A DNA stretch of 64,000 nucleotides. It comes from Oceanicola sp. Its GTDB lineage: Bacteria; Pseudomonadota; Alphaproteobacteria; Rhodobacterales; Rhodobacteraceae. The stretch lies in the NCBI GenBank assembly GCA_017792405.1, contig CP051231.1, positions 3,356,062-3,420,061 of the forward strand, in the 5' to 3' direction. Below are positions 26,426 to 34,628 of this stretch, piece by piece (position 1 is the first letter of the stretch; the number at the start of each line of letters is the position of its first letter). Made by a program: the position numbers and the translations under genes. The notes below the pieces were generated by a model, which did no database searches, was not told the origin of the DNA, and saw only the letters and a program-made list of their open reading frames with translations.

Positions 26426-26662
26426 ATGAGCGCCATTTTCGTCCAGATCCGCTGCACCCCCGGCACCACCTACGAGGTGGCCAAGGCGCTGGTGCTGGAG
26501 GAGATCCACTCGGAGTTGTATTCGACTTCGGGGGAGTGGGACCTGCTGATGAAGCTCTACCCGCCCGAGGGCGTGGATATCGGCCAGTTCATCAGCGAGA
26601 ACGTCTCGAAGGTGAAGGGCGTGGAACGCACGCTGACGACGCTGACGTTCAAGGCGTTCTAG
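26426..26662 (+). CDS. stand-alone Lrp/AsnC ligand-binding (RAM) domain protein
   Basis: A 78-residue protein consisting only of the Lrp/AsnC effector domain (beta-alpha-beta-beta-alpha-beta; GEWDLLMKLYPP in the middle and VERTLTTLTFKAF at the end). The DNA-binding helix-turn-helix is absent. It begins 34 bases after pxpA, preceded by GGAGGAGACCAGAC, so it is probably in the same transcript. Such proteins may bind small amino acids or partner with full-length Lrp homologues. Confidence 0.85.
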   Translation: MSAIFVQIRCTPGTTYEVAKALVLEEIHSELYSTSGEWDLLMKLYPPEGVDIGQFISENVSKVKGVERTLTTLTFKAF

Positions 26663-26703
26663 GGCAAACACGCCACGACGCTCGTGTCCGGACCAGTCCC
26701 GAC

Positions 26704-27405
26704 CTACAGCCCCAAATACCGCTCCCGCGCGGCCTCATCCGCCTCAAGCTCCGCCGATGTGCCCTGCCAGACGGTCTCGCCGCGCTGGATCACCACGTGG
26801 CGGTCGGCGAGGCGCATCAGGTCGTGCAGGTTTTTGTCGACCACGAGGATCGACAGACCGGTGTCGCGGATCTGCGCGAGCGCCTCCCAGATCTTTGCCC
26901 GAACCAGCGGTGCCAGCCCCTCGGTGGCTTCGTCGAGGATCAGCAGGCGCGGGTTGGTCATCAGGGCGCGGCCGATGGCGAGCATCTGTTGCTCGCCGCC
27001 CGACAGCAGATTGCCCATCGAAGATTTGCGCTCGGCCAGTTCGGGGAAGAGGGCGTAGACGCGCTCCTCGGTCCACGGGTCAGGCTGGCCAAGGTGGTTG
27101 GAGGCGGTGGCCACGAGGTTCTCGCGCGCCGTGAGATTGGGGAAGATCTGGCGGCCCTCCGGCACCAGCCCGAGGCCGAGGTTGGCGATCCGGTGCGAGG
27201 CCATGCCGGCGATTTCGCTGGTCTCCAGCCGCACCCTGCCGCCGGTTGGCTTCACGATGCCCATGATCGAATGGATCGTCGTCGTCTTGCCCATGCCGTT
27301 GCGGCCGAGCAGGGTGACGACCTCGCCCGGTTTCACCTGAAGCGACACCCGGAACAGCGCCTGACTTGGGCCGTAATGGGCCTGAAGGTTCTCGACCGTC
27401 AGCAT
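26704..27405 (-). CDS. livF: branched-chain amino acid-type ABC transporter ATPase LivF
   Basis: A 233-residue ATPase with Walker A GRNGMGKTTT (about 33-42), signature LLSGGEQQMLAIGRAL and Walker B LLILDEATEGLAP. Last gene of a livK-H-M-G-F set. Its ATG shares a base with the livG stop. In box clusters this transporter type is proposed to import benzoate or related aromatic acids. Confidence 0.93.
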   Translation of the reverse strand: MLTVENLQAHYGPSQALFRVSLQVKPGEVVTLLGRNGMGKTTTIHSIMGIVKPTGGRVRLETSEIAGMASHRIANLGLGLVPEGRQIFPNLTARENLVATASNHLGQPDPWTEERVYALFPELAERKSSMGNLLSGGEQQMLAIGRALMTNPRLLILDEATEGLAPLVRAKIWEALAQIRDTGLSILVVDKNLHDLMRLADRHVVIQRGETVWQGTSAELEADEAARERYLGL

Positions 27406-28148
27406 CAGGCCTCCTCCCCCAGATAGGCCGCCTCGACCTCTTTGTTGGCGCGGATCGACGCCGGGTCGCCGGTGGCGATGATATGGCCGTAGACCAACAC
27501 CGAAATCCTGTCGGCGAGGGCGAAGACGGCATCCATGTCATGCTCGATAAGGACGATGGTGTGCTGGCCTTTCAGCTCGGTGAGCAGATCGACCATGCGG
27601 GCGGATTCCTCCGGCCCAAGCCCGGCCATCGGCTCGTCGAGCAGCATCAGTTCGGCGCGGCTGGCGAGCGCGATGGCGATCTCCATGTGCCGGTGCTCGC
27701 CGTGGGAGAGCGCGCGGGTCTCAATCTCTGCCTTCTCGGCGAGGCCGACCCGCTCCAGCAGGGCCATCGCCCGGTCGCGGATCGCCGGGATACCAGCGGC
27801 GGCGCGGATGAAGCGGTAGGAGGAGCCCTCGCGGGCCTGCACGGCCAGCGCGATGTTCTCCAGCACCGTCATGTCGGGGATGAGCGAGGTGATCTGGAAG
27901 CTGCGGGTGATCCCGAGCCGGGCCCGTTTGTCCGGAGCGAGGGCGGTGATGTCGCGGCCCTTGAAGTGGATCGTGCCGGCATCGGGCATCTGGGTGCCGC
28001 AGAGCTGGGTGATGAGTGTGGTCTTGCCCGCGCCATTGGGGCCGATGATGGCGTGGAGTTCGCCCTGCTCGACGCTGAGCGTGAGGTCATCGGTGGCGCG
28101 GATGCCGCCGAAGCTCTTCATCAGGCCCTTGGTTTCCAGAATGCTCAT
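27405..28148 (-). CDS. livG: branched-chain amino acid-type ABC transporter ATPase LivG
   Basis: A 247-residue ATPase with Walker A GPNGAGKTTL (about 37-46), a signature region modified to LSHGEHRHMEIA (normal in LivG) and Walker B LMLLDEPMAGLGP. It overlaps livM by four bases. Pairs with LivF to energise uptake. Confidence 0.93.
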   Translation of the reverse strand: MSILETKGLMKSFGGIRATDDLTLSVEQGELHAIIGPNGAGKTTLITQLCGTQMPDAGTIHFKGRDITALAPDKRARLGITRSFQITSLIPDMTVLENIALAVQAREGSSYRFIRAAAGIPAIRDRAMALLERVGLAEKAEIETRALSHGEHRHMEIAIALASRAELMLLDEPMAGLGPEESARMVDLLTELKGQHTIVLIEHDMDAVFALADRISVLVYGHIIATGDPASIRANKEVEAAYLGEEA

Positions 28149-29104
28149 TTGCGCCCCCGGAAAAAGCCCATCAAACCGCCACGGGTGAAGAGCACCACGG
28201 CGATCAGCAGCAGGCCGAAGGGCAGGTGCCAGTAGATGGTGAAGTGCGAGAGCACCTCCTCCAGAATGATGAAGGCCGCCGCCCCCAGAACCGGGCCGCC
28301 AGTGGTGGAGGCGCCGCCGAGAATGACCATGAACATCAGCTCACCCGAGCGCGTCCAATCCATCATCTCGGGGGAGATGAAGGTGGTGAAATTGCCCAGA
28401 AGCGCGCCGGCATAGCCCGCCATCGCGCCGGAGATCACATAGGCTGTGAGTCGGTAGGCATAGGGGTTGAGGCCCATCATCTGGACGCGCTCGGCATTGC
28501 CTTTGGCGCCGCGCAGCACCATCCCGAAGCGACTCCGCGTTATCATCCGCACGATCAGCATCGCCACCACGAGCGACAAATAGGCGAGGCCGAAGAGCTG
28601 GATCGGGTTGTCGAGGTTCAGCCCCGGAAGCTCTGAGCGCGTGTCGATCACCAGCCCATCGTCGCCGCCGTATTCCTCGATCGAGACGCTCGCGTAATAG
28701 ACCATCTGGGCGAAGGCCATGGTGATCATGATGAAATATACGCCCTTGGTCCGCAGGCAGATTGCGCCGGTGACAAGGGCGAAGAGTGCGCAGACCACCA
28801 TCGCGAGCGGAATCTGCACGAGGCCGGAGGTGGTTGCCAGCCCAAGGCTTTCGAGCCCGCCGTAAAGCCAATGGTAGGCCGGGATGCCCACCGCATAGGC
28901 CCCGAGGCCAACGTAGGCAGCATGGCCGAAGCTGACCAGCCCGCCGTAGCCGAGGATCAGATTGAGGCTGACCGCCGCGATGGCGAGGATCGTGAGCCGG
29001 GTGGCGAGATCGAGCCAGAAGGCGTTGCCCGTGTAGAAGAAAATCGGTGGCAGCACGGCGAGGAGGGCCATGGCAACGAGGGTGGCGATTGTGCGGGTGC
29101 TCAT
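28145..29104 (-). CDS. livM: branched-chain amino acid-type ABC transporter permease LivM
   Basis: A 319-residue inner-membrane permease with about nine hydrophobic segments. The LivM signature GYGGLVSFGHAAYVGLGAY (about 51-69) is clear. The start at 29104 follows GGAGGCCCAGCC; the upstream open frame is cysteine-rich and not membrane-like, so it is excluded. Confidence 0.93.
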   Translation of the reverse strand: MSTRTIATLVAMALLAVLPPIFFYTGNAFWLDLATRLTILAIAAVSLNLILGYGGLVSFGHAAYVGLGAYAVGIPAYHWLYGGLESLGLATTSGLVQIPLAMVVCALFALVTGAICLRTKGVYFIMITMAFAQMVYYASVSIEEYGGDDGLVIDTRSELPGLNLDNPIQLFGLAYLSLVVAMLIVRMITRSRFGMVLRGAKGNAERVQMMGLNPYAYRLTAYVISGAMAGYAGALLGNFTTFISPEMMDWTRSGELMFMVILGGASTTGGPVLGAAAFIILEEVLSHFTIYWHLPFGLLLIAVVLFTRGGLMGFFRGRK

Positions 29105-29209
29105 GGCTGGGCCTCCGCCCGGGGCAGGCGCCCGGTATGGATATCTGCAGCACGAAAATGCACAGGGCGTTGCGCGCGGGCAGGAACAATTTGATTCAAA
29201 TTTCGCATT

Positions 29210-29245
29210 TTCTTGCGACAAACATCCCCGCCGGAGGCCTGAAAT
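29210..29245. repeat. candidate short extragenic motif in the livH-livM gap
   Basis: The 163-base livH-livM spacer holds, on the minus strand, GCCTCCGGCGGGGATGTTTG followed by a run ending GCAAGAAAATGCG. From memory, GGCGGGGATATTT-like strings recur between genes in Rhodobacteraceae genomes. A related string (CCCCCGCAGGATATTTTC) occurs at 35440-35457. The rest of the gap shows no convincing gene. Confidence 0.4.
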
Positions 29246-29267
29246 CTCTTTGGGTGCATCATGCGCG

Positions 29268-30191
29268 TCACCGCACCTTCGGCGGGAACAGGCCCTGCGG
29301 TTTCAGGGCGAGGACGCAGGCCATGATGATGTAAATGAGCATGGCCGAGATCGCGGGGGCCGAGTTTTCGGCCGCGTCGGGGCTCATGACCAGCTTGAAG
29401 ATGTCATCGAGGAAGCTGCGGCCCAGCGTGTCGATCAGCCCGATCAGCAGGGCGGCGATGAAGGCGCCCTTCATTGAACCAATCCCGCCGACGATGATGA
29501 CGACGAAGGCGGTGATGATGACCTGGTTGCCCATGCCGATCGAGGCCTCGGTGATAGGCGCAATCAGCATGCCTGCCAACCCTGCGAGGGCCGCACCGAG
29601 GGCGAAGACGAGGCCGAAGAGCAGCTCGATGTTGATGCCGAGCGCGCCGACCATCACCCGGTTGGAGGCCCCGGCGCGGATCAGCATGCCGAGTCGGGTG
29701 TGGACCACCATCCAGTAGAGCCCGCCTGCTGCGGCCAGTCCTGCGGCGATGATGACGAGACGGTAGGTGGGGATGACGAGGGTTTCGCTGAGCTCGATCT
29801 GGCCGCGAAACGCCTCGGGCAGCGGGACGGCAATGCCTTCCGGTCCCCAGATCAGGTGGGCCGCCGTGTCCAGCACGAGGATCAGCCCGAAGGTGGCGAG
29901 CACGTGGTCGAGGTGGTCGCGGGCGTAGAGGGGCCGGGCGACGAAGCGCTCCACGCCCCAGCCCAGCAGCGCGGTGACCGGCAGGGCGATCAGGACGGCG
30001 AGGAAGAAGTTGCCCACCGCGTAGGTCAGCGAGGCGCAGATGAAGGCGCCGAGCATGTAGAGCGAGGCGTGGGCGAGGTTCACGAAGTCGAGGATGCCGA
30101 AGACCAGCGTCAGCCCGGAGGCGACGAGGAACAGCAGCAGCCCGAGCTGGAGCCCGTTCAGCGTTTGGATGACGAGGAGGGAGGTGTCCAC
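29268..30191 (-). CDS. livH: branched-chain amino acid-type ABC transporter permease LivH
   Basis: A 307-residue permease with about eight hydrophobic segments. The N-terminal LNGLQLGLLLFLVASGLTLVFG (LNGLQLGLLLFLVASGLT the best part) is the family signature. The start codon is GTG at 30191. It lies 58 bases after livK and 163 bases before livM. Confidence 0.93.
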   Translation of the reverse strand: MDTSLLVIQTLNGLQLGLLLFLVASGLTLVFGILDFVNLAHASLYMLGAFICASLTYAVGNFFLAVLIALPVTALLGWGVERFVARPLYARDHLDHVLATFGLILVLDTAAHLIWGPEGIAVPLPEAFRGQIELSETLVIPTYRLVIIAAGLAAAGGLYWMVVHTRLGMLIRAGASNRVMVGALGINIELLFGLVFALGAALAGLAGMLIAPITEASIGMGNQVIITAFVVIIVGGIGSMKGAFIAALLIGLIDTLGRSFLDDIFKLVMSPDAAENSAPAISAMLIYIIMACVLALKPQGLFPPKVR

Positions 30192-30210
30192 GGAGGGCCT
30201 TCGCGCGTAG

Positions 30211-30238
30211 GGGCGGGCAAGGTCTCCCCTGCCCGCCC
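30211..30238. other. hairpin between livK and livH
   Basis: Bases 30211-30222 pair with 30227-30238 with one mismatch (GGGCGGGC arm), leaving a four-base loop. In binding-protein-dependent operons, hairpins here commonly stabilise the binding-protein mRNA and reduce downstream transcription. Confidence 0.6.
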
Positions 30239-30249
30239 GGAGTGTCAGA

Positions 30250-31431
30250 TCAGTTCATCGAGCATTCGGCAGCGAAGCTGTCGACGTGGTCGGTGTAGAC
30301 GGTGTCGACCACCTTGGTCGTCCAGTTGCCATCGGCATCTTCCACCACCTCGCGGAGGTAGAAGTTTTGCACCGGCATGTTGTTGGTGCCGAACTTGAAG
30401 TTGCCACGCACGCTCTCGAAGTCAGCGGCCTTCACGGCGGCGCGCAGGGCGTCCTTGTCTTCAAGGTTGCCATCCACGGCAGCGACGGCGGAGGCAATCA
30501 GCATGATCGCGTCGTAGCTCTGGGCGGCGTAGAAGCTCGGGTAGGTGCCGAACTTTTCCTTGAAGTCGCCCACGAACTTCTGGTTCGCGGCGTTGTCGAG
30601 CGAAGGATCCCACTCCTGCGTGATCTTGGAGCCCAGCGCATCGGTGAAGCCCGCCTGCTGGAGCTTGGGCAGCGAGATGCCGTCGATGGTGAAGACCGAG
30701 TAGAGCGGCAGCGTGTCTTTCAGGCCCGCCTGCTGGTACTGCTTAACGAAGGCACCGGCTGCCGCGCCGGGGTAGAAGACGAAGAGACCATCGGCGCCCG
30801 AAGCCTTGGCCTTGGCCAGCTCAGCGGAGAAGTCGAGCTGTGCGTCGGCGCCCCATTTGGTGAGGTCCTTGCCGACGATCTCGCCGGTGAAGGTGCGCTC
30901 CACGCCTGCCGTCATGTCCTTGCCGGCGGCGTAGTTGGGAGCCATCAGGTAGAGCGATTTCACGCCCGCCTTGTTCAGCACCTCGCCCATCGCCATCGGG
31001 GTCTGGTCATTCTGCCAGGAGGTGGAGAAGTAGTTCTTATCACAGAGCTTGCCGGCCATCTGGCTGGGGCCCGCGTTGGCGGAGATTAGGATCTTGTCGG
31101 CATCGACCACCGATTTGCGCGAAGCGAGCAGCACGTGGGACCAGATGTAGCCAGCCACGAAATCGACGTTGTCCTGCTTCACCAGCTTGTCGGTGGCCTG
31201 CTTGCCGGCCTCGGGGGCGAACTGGTCGTCACCGAAGATTACTTCGATGTCGAGGGGCCCGGCCTTGCCGCCGAGGTGCTCGACCGCGAGGTTGACCGCG
31301 TTTTCCATGTCCTTGCCGATGACGGCGGCGGGGGTGGTCAGCGTGGTGACGAAGCCGACTTTTACGCTCTCGGCGTAGGCGGCTGTGGCGGTCAGGCTGG
31401 CCGCGAGGGCCGCCGTGAGTAGCTTGTTCAT
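30250..31431 (-). CDS. livK: ABC transporter substrate-binding protein (LivK-like, aromatic-acid candidate)
   Basis: A 393-residue periplasmic binding protein with a 20-residue signal peptide (MNKLLTAALAASLTATAAYA). The mature type I binding fold begins ESVKVGFVTTLTTPAAVIGK. Start at 31431. A BoxR-like site lies 53 bases upstream, and the operon is flanked by aryl-CoA ligase genes, so benzoate or a hydroxybenzoate is a likelier ligand than branched-chain amino acids (inference). Confidence 0.88.
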   Translation of the reverse strand: MNKLLTAALAASLTATAAYAESVKVGFVTTLTTPAAVIGKDMENAVNLAVEHLGGKAGPLDIEVIFGDDQFAPEAGKQATDKLVKQDNVDFVAGYIWSHVLLASRKSVVDADKILISANAGPSQMAGKLCDKNYFSTSWQNDQTPMAMGEVLNKAGVKSLYLMAPNYAAGKDMTAGVERTFTGEIVGKDLTKWGADAQLDFSAELAKAKASGADGLFVFYPGAAAGAFVKQYQQAGLKDTLPLYSVFTIDGISLPKLQQAGFTDALGSKITQEWDPSLDNAANQKFVGDFKEKFGTYPSFYAAQSYDAIMLIASAVAAVDGNLEDKDALRAAVKAADFESVRGNFKFGTNNMPVQNFYLREVVEDADGNWTTKVVDTVYTDHVDSFAAECSMN

Positions 31432-31483
31432 GTTGTTCCTCCCGTTGTGCGCCTCCGTTGAGCGGCGGTCGCAGTAAGATTTG

Positions 31484-31497
31484 TGCACTATACTGCC
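31484..31497. promoter_or_regulatory. BoxR-like site upstream of livK
   Basis: TGCACTATACTGCC matches TGCA-N6-TGCA at seven of eight defined positions. It lies in the 69-base gap between the second ligase gene and livK, 53 bases before the livK start. Confidence 0.5.
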
Positions 31498-31500
31498 GTT

Positions 31501-33021
31501 TTAGGCAATATTATTCTCATTCCCTTGCAGCAGTGATTTGACAGCCTGCCGGTCGATTTTTCCAGTGCCCGTTTTCGGCAGGTCGGTCACGAAGTGGATG
31601 CGGCGCGGATACTTGTGGGGCATCAGCGTGGCTTTGACGTGATCCTGGAGCATCTTCACCGCGCCGTCGTCGCCCGGGCCTGACCGCAGGGAGACCAGAG
31701 CGGAGAGGGTGGTGCGGCGGTCGGGCAGTTCGTGGGCGAGAACGGCGCTCTCGTGGACCTCGGGGTGCTCGTTCAGCGCGCGTTCCACCTCGAGCGGCCA
31801 GACCCATTGGCCGGAGACCTTGACCAGATCATCGGCGCGGCCCTGGAAGTAGTAGAAGCCCTCGCGCTCCTCGAAACGGTCGCCGGTGTTGATCCAATCG
31901 CCCTGCATGGTCTCGGCGGTCTTGTCGGGGCGGTTCCAGTATAGCGGGGCCGAGCTGTGGCCGCGGACGAACATGACACCGCCCTGGCGCAGCTCGATCT
32001 CGTAGCCCGGCACACGCTTGCCGGCCGCACCGTGGCGTTGGTCGGTGGCGGTGTTCGAGAGGTAGACGTGCAGCATCTCGGTGCTGCCGAGTCCCTCGAT
32101 GGGCGAAAGGCCGGTGAGGGCTTTCCACCGGGAGGCAACATCTTCGGAAAGGATCTCGGCGGCGGACATGCATTGGCGGAGGCTGGAGAGGTCGCGGGCG
32201 GCGACGTTCGGCGCGTTGGTGAGCGCGGTGTAGAGCGTGGGCAGGCCGAAGAAGACGGTGGGCTTGTGGGTCTCGATCATATCGAGCACGGCGCCCGGCT
32301 TGGGGGCATCGGGCATCAGCAGGGTGCAGGCGCCGACCGCGAAGGGGAAGGTGAAGCTGTTGCCGAAGCCATAGGCGAAATAGGCCTTGGGGACGGAAAA
32401 ACAGATGTCATCGGCCCGGAGCTTCAGCACATGGGCGGCGAAGCTCTGCTGGCTGTAGGCCATGTCGTGATGCAGGTGGACGATGCCTTTGGGGCGGCCG
32501 GTTGAGCCGGAGGAATACATCCAGAACGCCATGTCATCCGCGCCGGTGGGAGCGGCGTCGAGCGTGGCGGGCTGGCCAGAGATGTAGGCGGCATGGTCGG
32601 TGACTAGCCGGGTATCTGCGGGAAAGCGCTCTGCGTAATGCGGCTCGGTCACGGCGAGGGGCGCTGCGCTGTCGGAGAGGTAATAAGCCAGCAGGTCAGG
32701 CGGGGTTTGCGAGTTGAGCAGAACCGGCACGAAGCCCGCGCGGGTGGCGCCGAAGAAGGCGGCGGGGAAGCGGGGGGTATCATCGAGGAAGAGCGCGATG
32801 CGGTCGCCGGGGGCGAGGCCCTGCGCGGTGAAGGCGTTGCCCCATTGAGCCGCCTGCGCGATGAGTTCGGCGTAGGTGAGGTCGCCTGCAGGGCCGGTAA
32901 GGGCGAGGGCGTGCGGGTTGCGGGCGAGGTTTTGCCAGAGGATCTCGGCGCAGTTGGGGTGCGCGGATTTGTCGAAGCCGATCTCCTGCGCGCCGGGCGG
33001 GTTTTCAACGGGGTCGATCAT
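31501..33021 (-). CDS. second aryl-CoA ligase (benzoate/hydroxybenzoate-CoA ligase type)
   Basis: A 506-residue acyl-adenylate-forming ligase in the benzoate-CoA ligase family. The AMP motif YSSGSTGRPKG is at 169-179. YFAYGFGNSFTFPF and GLGSTEMLHVYLS are shared with the first ligase. The adenylation lysine lies in PKTGTGKIDR near the C-terminus. Its ATG overlaps the stop of the FAD hydroxylase gene by four bases, so its substrate is probably the acid whose CoA ester that enzyme hydroxylates. Confidence 0.9.
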   Translation of the reverse strand: MIDPVENPPGAQEIGFDKSAHPNCAEILWQNLARNPHALALTGPAGDLTYAELIAQAAQWGNAFTAQGLAPGDRIALFLDDTPRFPAAFFGATRAGFVPVLLNSQTPPDLLAYYLSDSAAPLAVTEPHYAERFPADTRLVTDHAAYISGQPATLDAAPTGADDMAFWMYSSGSTGRPKGIVHLHHDMAYSQQSFAAHVLKLRADDICFSVPKAYFAYGFGNSFTFPFAVGACTLLMPDAPKPGAVLDMIETHKPTVFFGLPTLYTALTNAPNVAARDLSSLRQCMSAAEILSEDVASRWKALTGLSPIEGLGSTEMLHVYLSNTATDQRHGAAGKRVPGYEIELRQGGVMFVRGHSSAPLYWNRPDKTAETMQGDWINTGDRFEEREGFYYFQGRADDLVKVSGQWVWPLEVERALNEHPEVHESAVLAHELPDRRTTLSALVSLRSGPGDDGAVKMLQDHVKATLMPHKYPRRIHFVTDLPKTGTGKIDRQAVKSLLQGNENNIA

Positions 33022-34136
33022 TTGGCTGCCTCGTATTCGGCCATGAAGGCGGGCGAGAGGGCGCGGAGCTTCTCGGGCGGCACGCGGCCGGAGCGGGTGA
33101 TGTAAGACATTGCGAAGTCGAGAGGGGGCTTCTCGATGTGAGTCGAGAAGAACTCGTACCACTGGGCGGAGGTGTTTGCGCCGGTGACGATCTTGCGGGC
33201 AATCGGGGGCCGGGTTGCTTGATAGCTGGCGAGGCCCTCGGTCACGTTGGGCGCAGATTTGACGGCGGAGATAAGGGCGATGGCATCCTCCATCGCCAGC
33301 CGGGTGCCGGAGCCGATGGAGAAATGCGCGGTATGAACGGCATCGCCGATGAGCGCGGTGTTTCCGTTGGTCCAGTTCTCGCACCAGAGCTTTGGGAATT
33401 GCCTCCAGATCGAACGGTTGGTGAGCAAGGGCGCGCCTTCGAGCATATCGGCGAAGAGCTCGGCGCAATAGGCGGCGCTTTCGGTCTCGTCCATCTCGGC
33501 CAGCCCGTGAGCGGCAAAAGCCTCCTCCTCCAGCTCGACGATGAAGGTGCTCATATCGGGCGCGTAGCGGTAGTGATGCGCGTTCAGCGCGCCCTTGGGG
33601 TGGCGGAGGAAAGTTTGGGTGAGCGTGTCGAAGGGGCGGGGTGTGCCGAACCATGCGAAACGGTTGGACATATGGGTGAGGCTAGGCGCGTTGGCCTCGG
33701 TCCGGGTGCGGGAGTTGAGGCCGTCGGCACCGATGATGAGGTCAGCCTGCAGGCTGGAAGGGTTCACCTCGGCGCCAAAGCGCAGTTCCACCCCGACCTC
33801 CTCGGCGCGGGCGGCGAGGATCGTCAGCAACTCCAGCCGGCCAATGGCCGCAAAGCCGATGCCGTCGAGGGTGACGCGGCCGTCGGGGTGGTTAAGCACC
33901 ATGTTCTGCCAGCGCTCCATGCGGGGCGTGATCAGCGCATGGGTCTCCGGCTCGTCAGCTTGCAGAAAGTCCAGCGCCTGAGTCGAGAAGACCACGCCGA
34001 AGCCCCATGTGACCCCGCGCGGCGCGGCCTCGTGCACGGTAACGCGGGCCGAGGGGAAGGCGCGGCGGGCGAGAATGGCGGAGAGCAAACCGCCAGGGCC
34101 GCCGCCAATGATATCGATGGAAGAAAGCTCTGCCAT
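33018..34136 (-). CDS. FAD-dependent aryl-CoA monooxygenase (salicylyl-CoA/2-aminobenzoyl-CoA hydroxylase type)
   Basis: A 372-residue flavoprotein. The dinucleotide motif GGGPGG is at 11-16, the segment TWGFGVVFSTQAL follows about 30 residues later, and a second FAD motif GDAVHTAHFSIGSG is near residue 290. The WGFGVVFS signature is the one I associate with CoA-thioester hydroxylases rather than free-acid hydroxylases such as PobA. Start 34136 follows GGGGAGGGCGGA. It is coupled to an aryl-CoA ligase and divergent from a thioesterase, which fits a ligase-hydroxylase-thioesterase route. Confidence 0.8.
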   Translation of the reverse strand: MAELSSIDIIGGGPGGLLSAILARRAFPSARVTVHEAAPRGVTWGFGVVFSTQALDFLQADEPETHALITPRMERWQNMVLNHPDGRVTLDGIGFAAIGRLELLTILAARAEEVGVELRFGAEVNPSSLQADLIIGADGLNSRTRTEANAPSLTHMSNRFAWFGTPRPFDTLTQTFLRHPKGALNAHHYRYAPDMSTFIVELEEEAFAAHGLAEMDETESAAYCAELFADMLEGAPLLTNRSIWRQFPKLWCENWTNGNTALIGDAVHTAHFSIGSGTRLAMEDAIALISAVKSAPNVTEGLASYQATRPPIARKIVTGANTSAQWYEFFSTHIEKPPLDFAMSYITRSGRVPPEKLRALSPAFMAEYEAAK

Positions 34137-34223
34137 TCCGCCCTCCCCTGCGGTTTGGTCTTGTGTCAGTGTGAGGCTAGGCGCTAATTTCATATTGCGC
34201 AATAGTTTTCACGGAGCGGAAAT

Positions 34224-34628
34224 TTGAGCCTGTTTACCCTTGATGTCGACATCAGCTTCGGGCACTGCGACGCGGCCGGAATTGTCTATTATCCCAATTA
34301 CTTCCGCTGGATGGACCGGTGCTTTCACAGCTTCCTGAAGGCGAGGCACGGTGGACATGCGGCGCTCTGCCAGCGGCTCGGCGCACGCGGGCTAGGGCTC
34401 ATCTCGGCCGATGCGCGATTCCGCTCGCCGGGGCTGGATGGAGACGTGTTGCGGCTGAAGATGGTGCTCGGCGAGTGGGGCCGAAAGAGCCTGCGGGTGG
34501 ACTATCGCGGCACGGTCGGCGACCGGCTGGTGATCGAGGGGGAAGAGGTGCGCGGCGTGTTTGTGGAGGCGGACGGGCGGATCAGGGCGGGCGATGTGGC
34601 GCCGCTTCGGGAGGTGATCGGTGGCTGA
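34224..34628 (+). CDS. 4-hydroxybenzoyl-CoA thioesterase-family protein
   Basis: A 134-residue hotdog thioesterase with the 4HBT signature FGHCDAAGIVYYPNYFRWMD (11-30; the Asp is catalytic). The start is TTG at 34224, after GGAGCGGAAA; no ATG is available upstream in frame. It is divergent from the FAD hydroxylase and overlaps the IclR gene by eight bases. It would release the free hydroxylated acid (for example gentisate) from its CoA ester. Confidence 0.9.
   Translation: MSLFTLDVDISFGHCDAAGIVYYPNYFRWMDRCFHSFLKARHGGHAALCQRLGARGLGLISADARFRSPGLDGDVLRLKMVLGEWGRKSLRVDYRGTVGDRLVIEGEEVRGVFVEADGRIRAGDVAPLREVIGG

Noticed and set aside
29104..29221. A longer LivM start at 29221
   Set aside because: The extra 39 residues are cysteine- and proline-rich and not membrane-like; ATG 29104 has GGAGG at the right distance.
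34192..34210. TTGCGCAATAG palindrome between the FAD hydroxylase and thioesterase genes as a BoxR site
   Set aside because: It lacks the TGCA half-sites at the right spacing. It is more likely a site for the adjacent IclR regulator or part of a promoter, and I cannot decide.
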